64,000 bases of DNA from Verrucomicrobiaceae bacterium E54 (lineage in GTDB: Bacteria; Verrucomicrobiota; Verrucomicrobiia; Verrucomicrobiales; Akkermansiaceae). Positions 37,717-46,312 of the stretch are shown here, one piece after another. The position numbers and the translations under genes are program-made. The stretch lies in assembly GCA_022548915.1 (NCBI GenBank), contig JAKZES010000004.1, positions 1 to 64,000 of the forward strand. Reading direction: 5' to 3'. Each line of letters begins with the position of its first letter. Within the stretch, counting starts at the first letter, position 1. The notes under the pieces were generated by a model, which worked only from the letters and a program-made list of their open reading frames with translations, made no database searches and had not been told where the DNA came from.

Positions 37717-37737
37717 TTCGACTCCCCTCGCCTCCAC
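37717..37737 (+). repeat. attR of island; displaced native tmRNA 3' end (followed by CA to give CCA)
   Basis: TTCGACTCCCCTCGCCTCCAC, followed by CAT so ...CTCCACCA is present. Confidence 0.93.
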
Positions 37738-38236
37738 CATTCACATATTCCTGATTGTGAGTTGGTTGCAAATCTCAAGGAGAGGGGAGAAATCGGGGGT
37801 TAAAACTGATTTCAAACAAATCTGGGTGGAATTCACCCTTCGACATCGAGTTCACCCTCAAGGCCGTCGTGGGGTCCGCGTCTCCGGTGCTCGGCGTGAT
37901 CACCTCCTTCCAGGAGCAGATCGAGTGGCACCTGCGGATCCTGTCCCTTCTCGTGGGCCTCGCGGTCGGCGTGCTTTTGCTGATCGTGCTGTGACGGAAG
38001 GTGCGGGGGCGGCGTCGAAATGGCTTCCTCGTCAAGGTGCCGCATCGGGCCGTGAGTCTTTCCGCCTCCGGGTCGCGGTGGTGCCACCATGGCGCGGGTG
38101 GCGAGCCACCGGCGGGACACCGATTCTTTTGGAAAGACATTGCCGTGCCGCTGCATGATTCGCTTGATTTCCTCGACTCTGAAGTGAAGACATCGACCCA
38201 TTCCCCACATTTGGGGAATCCGCACTCCGGCCTGCC

Positions 38237-38854
38237 ATGCCAGCGAATCCCGACATGTTGCCAACCCGGCATTCTCTCATCGAGAGGGCCCGCTCGCACC
38301 ATGACACCAGGACATGGGAGGATCTGCTCGATTACTACGAATCCTTCATCAGCAAGATCCTCCTGCGGATGGGTTTCCGGGGCATGGATCTGGAGGATGT
38401 CCGGCAGCAGGTGTCGCTCAAACTCTGGCAGGGGCTCAAGTCCTACCGGCGGGACGCAGGCGGGGCCCGTTTTCGGAACTGGCTCTCGACCTTGATCCGC
38501 AATTCCGCGATCAATTGGATCAGCGCGCAGCGCCAGGTCGGGCGCGAATCCATGCTGGAGTCGGGCGACCTGGAGCGCATCGCCGCCAAAGGACCGGAAA
38601 TCGAGCAGCTCATCGAGCAGGAATGGCAGCGGCATGTCGTCACCCTCGCGGTCGAGAACCTCAAGAAGGTGTTTTCCGGCAAGGCGATGGAGGTGTTCGC
38701 GCTCTCGCTCGAGGGCGAGTCGGTGGACTCGATCGCCGCCACCCTCGACCTGCGCAAGGAAAGCGTCTACGTCCTGAGGACGAGGGTGAAGTCCAGGGTC
38801 CGACAGGAGATCGCACGGCTTCAGCAGGAATTGGAGGGGGGGCGCCATGAATGA
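38237..38854 (+). CDS. ECF-type RNA polymerase sigma factor
   Basis: DLLDYYESFISKILLRMGFRGMDLEDVRQQVSLKLWQGLKSY...FRNWLSTLIRNSAINWI, region 4 VFALSLEGESVDSIAATLDLRKESVYVLRTRVKSRVRQEI. Confidence 0.88.
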   Translation: MPANPDMLPTRHSLIERARSHHDTRTWEDLLDYYESFISKILLRMGFRGMDLEDVRQQVSLKLWQGLKSYRRDAGGARFRNWLSTLIRNSAINWISAQRQVGRESMLESGDLERIAAKGPEIEQLIEQEWQRHVVTLAVENLKKVFSGKAMEVFALSLEGESVDSIAATLDLRKESVYVLRTRVKSRVRQEIARLQQELEGGRHE

Positions 38855-40868
38855 GTCCGACCCGTTCTACGAGAGGTCCTTGCAAAGAATCGACGCTTTC
38901 GCCGCTGACCTCTACGCCGATGCGGAGGCGCAGACCAGCACCTGCGAGACCCGCGATGACCCGGCGCCGCTGTTCCATGCCCTGAAGGGCATCCCGGCCC
39001 GTTACGAAGGGGCGGAACGGATCGGCCGTGGCGGGGCCAAGGAGATCTTCCGGGTCCGCGACCTGCGCTCGACCCGCGAGGTCGCGATGGCGAAGCCTTT
39101 GCCGTCCCTCGGTGAGGATGACTTTGACGCCTTCCTGCGCGAGGCGCACATCACCGCACGACTCGACCACCCCGGGATCGTGAAGCTCTTCGACATGGGA
39201 GTCGATGAGGACGGGCGACCGTTCTTCACCATGGAACTCAAGAAGGGCCGCTCGCTGCGGGAAATGCTGCGGGAGGCAAAGGAGGGCCGGGAGTTTCCCT
39301 TGAGGCAGCGGCTCTCGATCCTGCTCCGTGTCTGCGAGGCGGTCGCCTACGCCCACTCGCGCCGGGTTCTCCACCTCGATCTCAAGCCGGAGAATATCCA
39401 GATCGGCGAGTTCGGGGAGGTGCAGGTTTGCGACTGGGGCATGGGCGTGGTGCTTCGGCCTCCCGAGGGCGAATTGGAACAGACCGAAGTTCTCCTCGAC
39501 CCCGACCTCTACGGGCCGCTTCTGCGGCACTCTCGCGGCACGCCCGGCTACATGGCACCGGAGCTGTCGGAGGCCGGCAGGCCGAAGTCGGTTGAGATGG
39601 ATGTCTTCTCGCTTGGCTGCATGCTGCAGGAGCTGCTCACCCTGCAGGCGCCGGATGGCCCGGAGCTTGCACCGGAGAGCGGCGACGAGGTGCTGGGGGC
39701 CATCGTGGCCAAGGCCACGAGGAAGAATCCGGTCAAGCGGTATTCCTCCGTGGCCGGGCTCCAGCGGGACCTGTCGCGCTACCTCGCCGGCTACAGCACC
39801 TCGGTCGAGCATGCGGGGTTTGTTCGGGAAGTGCAGTTGTTTTACCGCCGCCACCGCACGCCCTGCCTGCTGGTGGCGGGGTTCGTGCTGCTGTTCGTGG
39901 CGGGGACCACCGTGTTCATCGAAAGGCTCGAACGAAGCCGCGAGGAGGCCGTGGTGGCGCGGCAGCTTGCCGAGCAGGCCCAGGACCTCTACCGCGCCCA
40001 GAAAGTCGAGGCGGAAACCGCCCTGCAGAACTATCTCGCCGCCACCGAGGAATCCGACCGCCGACTCGAAGAGCAGGGGCGCCTGGCTGCCGAGTCGGTG
40101 AGCCGCCTGACAGGGAAGCCATTTTTTGAGAATGAAGCCATCCTGCCAAAAATGGTCCGCGAAGGGCATCGGCGCCTGGACCGGGTGATCGCGCTCGACC
40201 CACCCCCTGAGTCACCGGTTTGGCAATATAAGTTCTGGCTGCTGTTTCTCACCCAGGATCTCAAGGGCGCGCTCCAAGTCCGGAGCGGAAACCTCGACAA
40301 CGTCGAGGACCTGGTCGCCCTGGCGCACGAGCATGCTCCGGCTCAGACCGAATCCGGGTGCCTTCCAGCCCCAGCCTTCGCCGAACTGCTGAGGACCCTC
40401 GCCGGCTTGAAGGATCCGAGCCGCAACCCCCTGATGGAACGGATGCTGATCTATGACCAGCAGTTCCCCAGGCCGGATGAGGAGCGGGTGGCGATCCTCC
40501 GCGAGGTGCTCGCCGTGGTGAATTCGGATGCCTCCGAGGTGGAACTCACCTTCGACTCCCGGGACCGGTCCCTCGTGGTGCGCGGCGCCAAGGTCCGTGT
40601 GCTTTCCCTGCGGGCAAGGCACGGCTGTTCCGACCTCAGTCTGCTGCGCTTCCTCAAGCCCGTCAGGCTCGTGTTGGAGGGGACCGGCGTGACCGACCTC
40701 GAGGAACTCAACGGCCTGCAACCGGTGTTCCTCGATCTCCGTGACACCGACGTCCGAGACCTCCAGCCGCTGACCCGGATGCCCTCCCTGCAGGAGGTCA
40801 AACTGACACCGGGGCGCTTCACCGAAGAGGAACTCTCGATCCTCGAGGAGCGGGAGGAACGGGAGTAG
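38847..40868 (+). CDS. Membrane-anchored Ser/Thr protein kinase with leucine-rich-like C-terminus
   Basis: HITARLDHPGIVKLFDMG, VLHLDLKPENIQIG, GTPGYMAPEL, TM TPCLLVAGFVLLFVAGTTVFI, LRR-like tail; overlaps sigma gene by 8 nt. Confidence 0.92.
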   Translation: MNESDPFYERSLQRIDAFAADLYADAEAQTSTCETRDDPAPLFHALKGIPARYEGAERIGRGGAKEIFRVRDLRSTREVAMAKPLPSLGEDDFDAFLREAHITARLDHPGIVKLFDMGVDEDGRPFFTMELKKGRSLREMLREAKEGREFPLRQRLSILLRVCEAVAYAHSRRVLHLDLKPENIQIGEFGEVQVCDWGMGVVLRPPEGELEQTEVLLDPDLYGPLLRHSRGTPGYMAPELSEAGRPKSVEMDVFSLGCMLQELLTLQAPDGPELAPESGDEVLGAIVAKATRKNPVKRYSSVAGLQRDLSRYLAGYSTSVEHAGFVREVQLFYRRHRTPCLLVAGFVLLFVAGTTVFIERLERSREEAVVARQLAEQAQDLYRAQKVEAETALQNYLAATEESDRRLEEQGRLAAESVSRLTGKPFFENEAILPKMVREGHRRLDRVIALDPPPESPVWQYKFWLLFLTQDLKGALQVRSGNLDNVEDLVALAHEHAPAQTESGCLPAPAFAELLRTLAGLKDPSRNPLMERMLIYDQQFPRPDEERVAILREVLAVVNSDASEVELTFDSRDRSLVVRGAKVRVLSLRARHGCSDLSLLRFLKPVRLVLEGTGVTDLEELNGLQPVFLDLRDTDVRDLQPLTRMPSLQEVKLTPGRFTEEELSILEEREERE

Positions 40869-41022
40869 TCGGCCGCCACGAAGCGCCCTCCTGCGTGCCC
40901 CCGCGCGGCGAAACCGCAGAAACTTTGGGAAAATTTCGCCCCGAGTGTTTCGATTTTCCCGTCGGGACGGTTCTTCCCTGCGAATGCCCGAAATCCGGGC
41001 GTTCTGTCAGTTTCGTGTGTCC
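40790..41022 (+). repeat. Copy A of ~220-bp duplicated kinase 3' end plus downstream non-coding segment
   Basis: Near-identical to 46024-46246, including CAGGAGGTCAAACTGACACCGGGGCGCTTCACCGA and CTATCGGCC-like flank TAGTCGGCCGCCACGAAGCGCCCTCCTGCGTGC. Confidence 0.92.
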
Positions 41023-41146
41023 ACCAAGGAAATGCGAGCATAGCTGGCATTCAGTCACCATTCAGATTGCGCACAAGAAAGCACTTTTGCACTCTCTTCG
41101 CTGGAACTACCTGAACCACCTGCAAATCACGACCTCATTCCCAATC

Positions 41147-41887
41147 ATGGAATCCAAGAAATCCATCGTCTCCGTTGCTCTCTTTCTCGCTTCGATTCTC
41201 ACCACTTCCGCGACCACGGTTGTCCTGAATCAAGCCACCATCAATGCCTCCGCCGAAGTTTCCGGAGCCAGCATTACCGGAGCCACTGATCTGGATCTGG
41301 GCACGTCGACGCTCACCTATGCTGATTTCACCATCAGTTCGACCAACAATGGCAGCGCATCGAATATTTTTGTAAGTGACATTGGATCCGGCACCGAGAT
41401 GGTTCAGATCGGTAACAATGGTCATAGCGGCTGGAAAGCTTCAGAGCTTTCCAACAATGAACTCGTGACCGTCACATTCAATCAACAGGTCAATCTCACC
41501 CAGGTTACCTTGCACGCCTGGGGGAATAATGACGACCCTGCCTTCATCGGGCTTGCGGGTGATCCGGGAGTGATTTCGGTTTCAAGCTTCACCAATACGG
41601 GAGCCGTTGATGGCGATGGTCTGGAGGCCCAGCCGAACGGTTACGTTTACGACGGCGTGGGTGATCTGCTCACACTGCGGATCGATGGATTTGCCCATCA
41701 GGTCACCGTCAACTTTGAGAATCCCGTCAGCTTGAACTCATTCACCGTTACCTCCGGAAGTAGCGATGCGGGCGCAGGCGGCATCGGCTTTGGCGGTTTC
41801 ACCTATACCGCGATACCGGAGCCTTCCACGGCCCTCTTGGGAGCGATGGGTCTGCTGGCGCTGCTGCGGCGCCGTCGTGGATTCTGA
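41147..41887 (+). CDS. PEP-CTERM sorting domain protein
   Basis: Signal peptide and C-terminal AIPEPSTALLGAMGLLALLRRRRGF. Confidence 0.9.
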   Translation: MESKKSIVSVALFLASILTTSATTVVLNQATINASAEVSGASITGATDLDLGTSTLTYADFTISSTNNGSASNIFVSDIGSGTEMVQIGNNGHSGWKASELSNNELVTVTFNQQVNLTQVTLHAWGNNDDPAFIGLAGDPGVISVSSFTNTGAVDGDGLEAQPNGYVYDGVGDLLTLRIDGFAHQVTVNFENPVSLNSFTVTSGSSDAGAGGIGFGGFTYTAIPEPSTALLGAMGLLALLRRRRGF

Positions 41888-42006
41888 TCCGGACCGCTGG
41901 TGGCCTGGCGAGGCCTCCAACCTGCTGCTTCAGATTCCGTCCGAACGAAGGTCGGGACGCTCTCTGAGTGCCTATCCTCGCATGGCCCCTCAAGAACCCG
42001 GCTCTG

Positions 42007-45000
42007 ATGAACGGTGCGAAAACCCTCTCGTTGCTGGCGAGCTTAACGCTCCCGCTTGCGGCTGAGACCTTGCTCCCCGCCGAATTGGGGCCGACTGGCA
42101 GTCTCCCGCAAGTGGTTCGAAACGCCACCCTGCGAGTCCTGGCGCAGAGTGGGAGCCAGCTATTCAGAGGCGATTTGAACGGGACTCCCATTCTCGGGAT
42201 TGAAGGAGGCTTTGATAATGCAACCGTGTCCGGAACGGAAACCCTCAGCCTCTTCTTCGACCGCAGGAACCGGATTGATGCCCTGGAACTCGGCGGCTTC
42301 GACCCCTCCGATTCGCCGGTGCTCATTTCGGGTTTTACCAGCGATCCTGGGGCTCCGCTGAGCAATGGCACGACGAGTTTTGCCAATGGCGTCCTTTCCC
42401 TCACCGCGACCAGCTTCGTCGAGGTCGCGGCCGTCGCGTTTGCAAACCCGCAGAACGTCGACCTCTTTACCATCTCTGCGCCGGAGGCGGATGCCGAAGG
42501 CAAGGGCATAAGCCTGGTCAGCCTTTCCCATACCCCGCAGCCACAAACGCTCTATCGGGAGGAGTTCCCAAACGGTCGCCGCAGTGCCCGTCCGCTTGCC
42601 GCCTGCGGCTGGGATGCAAGCTCGGCGACGGGCACTGGGTCGGGCGGCAGCATTTCCCCCACACAGACCGTGGTCGCTGCAGGCGACCTCGGCAGCGGTG
42701 ACCTCGGCAGCGCCACGGCGAGTTCAGGAGGACTCAGCTTCAGCAGTGCCTCGGGCAACCTCTTCATTGGCGAGGAGGCCACCTACACCTCGATCGGGAT
42801 CGTTGGCTCGTTTAAGTCCACCACCCTTAGCCAGGGAGAGAACTGCGACATCACCCCTGTCGACAGCATGGTGGTGGATGAGATCACTTTCTCGGGATTT
42901 GGCGGCAACGATTCGCCCATTCTGCTCTCCGGCTTCCCCTCGGATCCGGGGGCCACACTCAGCAACGGAACCGCTGTTTTCGCCGGCGAGACCCTGACCC
43001 TGACCGCCACCAGCTTCGCGCAACTCGCCACTCTCAGCTTCGCCACTCCCCCGGTCCTCAGCACACTCAACATCCGCTGCAACGGAACAGATTCCGGTGC
43101 CGGCGGCGTCGGAATTCACACACTTACCTACCGTGCCGCCATCGGCGGCTTGCCCTCCACCGCGCAGATTGCCGGCATCTTCGGTGACGACCACGCGGAG
43201 ATCTTCGCCAGCCAGTCCAATGGGGACACCAAGGCGATCATTTCCACCGAGGAGGATTGGATCGACCACGACCCGGCGCGATATACCGGACTTGAACTCC
43301 GCTGGGAGCAGGCCGGTGGAGCCAACGGCGCCAACGTCGAGGTCCGCCCCATGATCGAGGTGAGGGGGCAGTGGTTCGCATCGGCAACCTCCTTCGGAAC
43401 CTCCGCGGACAATTCTCCCTTTGAGAACAAGAGCCTGACCCTCTCGACCGCCGCCGCTGACTGGCGCTCTGTCACGCTTTCCGACAACTCGGCGGTTCTT
43501 GGTCCACCGCCTGCCGGTGATCTCAGCGGCCCGATTACCAATCTCGGATTCTTCGCCGACTTCAGCGCGGATGAGGAGGATGAGACCCTGCTTCTCGATC
43601 GCGTTGAACTGGTCGGCCATCCACTCTTCCCCGACGAAGAGGCGTGGACCTTTGTGTCGATGCCCGACTTCACCAATGCTGACATCGCCGACATGTCCGG
43701 TGCGCTCACGGGGGTGCCCGCCGCCTCCGGTTGGGATGGCGGTCAAAATGGCAGCACGGCCGAGATCGAGGACAGTTTTCTCGGCCTCTTCCAGTCGATG
43801 ACTTCCGAGTCACCGGACCTCTTCCTTGTGGCCGGCGACCTCGTCGAGGGCGAGTGGTTCAAGGACGCCGCCGGGCGGCAGATCATCGGCCCGGTCAACA
43901 GCGATGCAAACCGGGAGCTCGCCTTCATCGAGGGCTCCTACTACTTCTACGGCCACTATCAGAACGCCTGGTTCGGCGCCAACGACCTCCGGGTCATCGC
44001 CTGCGTGGGCGACCATGAACTCGGTGACAACGACTGGGGAATCAACGGTGCCAACACCAAGCTGATCCCGACCATGCGCAGCGAGTTCTCGCGCTGGTTC
44101 ACCCGCTTTCCGGCCGGCCAGTGGTCCACTTACACGCCGGGCGGACGGCCCGACCGCACCAGCCCCGACTTTGCCGACACGCCGGCTCCGCTCATCTACC
44201 CGGACCGGCCGGTGGGCTCGCCGCACGAGCAGACCGCCTTCGCCCTGCGCCACAAGGACACCCTGATCATTTCGCTGGACGTCTGGCAGCACGTCGGGCC
44301 GGGCACCTTCCTCTACCCCTATGGCGGCACGGTCAAAGCGGAGCTGGAAGCCACTCAACTCGCCTGGGTCCAGAACCTTCTCGCCGAGGCGGAAGCGGAT
44401 CCGACCATCCGCCACATCATCACCCAGTGCCACACCCCGATCCTGCAGCCGGTGCTGACCACCGCTTCCTCAGGCATGACCTACATCGATGGCGAGTCCA
44501 GCCCGCTGTTCCAAGCCATGGCGGACTACGGGGTCGATCTGCACTTCTCCGGTGAAGTCCACGACATCGCGGCTTCTCTCGCACACGAGGGCGTCCAACA
44601 AATCGTCCACGGCTCTCCGCCCGGATCACGCGTCCTCAACTACCTTCTCGTCCGGGTCTTCCCCGATCAACTGGACTGCACGATCAAAACCGGTCGCCAG
44701 TATCGCGACACCTCCGTCCCCTACTGGCAACCGGAGGACGGCAACGGCAAAGCAGGCTTCGCTGAAATCCGGGAACCCTTCAAGGCCTCCGGCCGAATCA
44801 CGATCGACAAGTCCGGCCCCGAAAAAGTCGTCTCGGACAGCACCGGGTTTCTCGCCAATATCGAGCACGACGATTATCTCCTCCACTATTCTTTCGATCA
44901 TCCAGCCGGGACCCGACAGATGCCGAACGAGGGCACGCTTCCCGACCTCAATGCCGACGGCCAGAAGAAGTGGCTCGGCGACCTCGACTCCGCATGGCTC

Positions 45001-46008
45001 GCCTCACCCGATTTCGGCCCCGGCAAATTCGGCAACGCCCTCAGCTTCGCAGGGGTCGCGGGCAACCCCGACCAGATCAATGCGGGGGAATGCCCCACTC
45101 CGCTCGCCAAGCCGCGCACCCTCGCCTTCTGGCTCAGAACGTCCCGGCCCGGCTTCATGAACATCGCCGGATACGGAGACGACGAGAGACCTTTCGGGGA
45201 GTTCAACGCACAGATCAGCGCGGACGGTCGCCTGCAACTCGACATCGGCGCCTACACCGCCGCCGCGCTTGGGGGACCGGTGATCAATGACGGATTGTGG
45301 CACCACTGCGCCATCGTCGTCCCCGCCTGGGACCAATCGACCCTTGGCGAAGTCCTGTTCTACGTGGACGGTGTCCAGTATGCAGCCGACACCACAGATC
45401 CGGGTGAGACCATCCTGACAAAGACGACCTCGTCGAGAGGGCAGATGTTCATCGGGCGTCATCCCCTCAACACCAACGCACCCTTCGTCGGGGAACTCGA
45501 TGATCTGGTCCTCTGGGGCCGCGGCCTGGGCGCCGCCGAATTGTCCCTCCTGCATGCCTTCGGCTCATCCACATTGGCCTACGATGTCGCCAGGGCCGAC
45601 CCACTACTCAAGGCGTTCCGGCGCGGCGAGGGGGTCGAGATCGACGGCACCACCTGGTTCTACGTCGGGGAGGACCTGCGCGGTTCTCCCGGAACTCCCT
45701 ACGACCTTGACAGCGACTACCTGACTCCCCTCGCGCCCGGCAGCGGCATGTCCACCATCGGAAGTGCCATCGACCGCTCGCTGAAGGGGCGGCTCACCAA
45801 TGTGGATCGACAAGCCGCCACGGTCACGCTGCAGTGGAACTCCCTTCCCGGAGCCACCTACGACATCGAGGGTTCAGACGACTTCATCGGATGGGACCCC
45901 GAGCCGACCGGCCTCAATATTCCCTCCGAGGGAACGACCACCACCCACGAGTTGACACCCACCAGCCTTCCGGCCCGGAGATTCTACCGCATCACCGAGA
46001 CCCCATGA
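42007..46008 (+). CDS. Large exported protein: duplicated N-terminal domain, calcineurin-like metallophosphoesterase, LamG/concanavalin-like domain
   Basis: Two N-terminal repeats (LSNGT...LTLTATSF), DLFLVAGDLVEGEW...ACVGDHELGDND, LAFWLRTSRPGF...DGLWHHCAIVV...FIGRHPLNTNAPFVGELDDLVLW. Confidence 0.8.
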   Translation: MNGAKTLSLLASLTLPLAAETLLPAELGPTGSLPQVVRNATLRVLAQSGSQLFRGDLNGTPILGIEGGFDNATVSGTETLSLFFDRRNRIDALELGGFDPSDSPVLISGFTSDPGAPLSNGTTSFANGVLSLTATSFVEVAAVAFANPQNVDLFTISAPEADAEGKGISLVSLSHTPQPQTLYREEFPNGRRSARPLAACGWDASSATGTGSGGSISPTQTVVAAGDLGSGDLGSATASSGGLSFSSASGNLFIGEEATYTSIGIVGSFKSTTLSQGENCDITPVDSMVVDEITFSGFGGNDSPILLSGFPSDPGATLSNGTAVFAGETLTLTATSFAQLATLSFATPPVLSTLNIRCNGTDSGAGGVGIHTLTYRAAIGGLPSTAQIAGIFGDDHAEIFASQSNGDTKAIISTEEDWIDHDPARYTGLELRWEQAGGANGANVEVRPMIEVRGQWFASATSFGTSADNSPFENKSLTLSTAAADWRSVTLSDNSAVLGPPPAGDLSGPITNLGFFADFSADEEDETLLLDRVELVGHPLFPDEEAWTFVSMPDFTNADIADMSGALTGVPAASGWDGGQNGSTAEIEDSFLGLFQSMTSESPDLFLVAGDLVEGEWFKDAAGRQIIGPVNSDANRELAFIEGSYYFYGHYQNAWFGANDLRVIACVGDHELGDNDWGINGANTKLIPTMRSEFSRWFTRFPAGQWSTYTPGGRPDRTSPDFADTPAPLIYPDRPVGSPHEQTAFALRHKDTLIISLDVWQHVGPGTFLYPYGGTVKAELEATQLAWVQNLLAEAEADPTIRHIITQCHTPILQPVLTTASSGMTYIDGESSPLFQAMADYGVDLHFSGEVHDIAASLAHEGVQQIVHGSPPGSRVLNYLLVRVFPDQLDCTIKTGRQYRDTSVPYWQPEDGNGKAGFAEIREPFKASGRITIDKSGPEKVVSDSTGFLANIEHDDYLLHYSFDHPAGTRQMPNEGTLPDLNADGQKKWLGDLDSAWLASPDFGPGKFGNALSFAGVAGNPDQINAGECPTPLAKPRTLAFWLRTSRPGFMNIAGYGDDERPFGEFNAQISADGRLQLDIGAYTAAALGGPVINDGLWHHCAIVVPAWDQSTLGEVLFYVDGVQYAADTTDPGETILTKTTSSRGQMFIGRHPLNTNAPFVGELDDLVLWGRGLGAAELSLLHAFGSSTLAYDVARADPLLKAFRRGEGVEIDGTTWFYVGEDLRGSPGTPYDLDSDYLTPLAPGSGMSTIGSAIDRSLKGRLTNVDRQAATVTLQWNSLPGATYDIEGSDDFIGWDPEPTGLNIPSEGTTTTHELTPTSLPARRFYRITETP

Positions 46009-46023
46009 CGGATTCACCTCCCA

Positions 46024-46246
46024 GCAGGAGGTCAAACTGACACCGGGGCGCTTCACCGAGGAGCAACTCTCGATCCTCGAGGAACGGCAATAGTCGGCCG
46101 CCACGAAGCGCCCTCCTGCGTGCGCCCGCGCGGTGAAACCGCAGAAATTTGGAAAAATTTCGCCTCAACTGTTTCGATTTTCCCGTCGGGACGGTTCTTT
46201 CCTACAGATGCCCGAAATCCGGGCATTTCGGCGAGGTCGTGCGTCC
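46024..46246 (+). repeat. Copy B of duplicated kinase-tail/downstream segment
   Basis: Encodes in frame QEVKLTPGRFTEEQLSILEERQ* then conserved non-coding flank; matches 40790-41022. Confidence 0.92.
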
Positions 46247-46312
46247 GCCCCGGACCCTCGATCCCCCGTCAGCATTCAACCACCGCTCATCGCAAGGATC
46301 ACAAAAGGAGGC

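Larger units (their letters stand above)
4199..37737. mobile_element. 33.5-kb integrative genomic island in ssrA
   Basis: Perfect 21-bp direct repeats at both ends, left copy in tmRNA 3' end, tyrosine integrase near right end, phage-like and defence cargo between. Confidence 0.92.

Noticed and set aside
37827-37993. Possible truncated gene just outside attR (FDIEFTLKAVVGSASPVLGVITSFQEQIEWHLRILSLLVGLAVGVLLLIVL*)
   Set aside because: Plausible membrane-protein C-terminus but no start codon in frame; cannot tell remnant from chance without relatives
37712-38158. 148-aa ORF spanning attR
   Set aside because: Starts within the att repeat region, low-complexity Arg/Gly-rich translation, overlaps the better frame above
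38661-40169. 502-aa minus-strand ORF opposite the kinase gene
   Set aside because: Antisense shadow of a well-supported kinase; no recognisable domain
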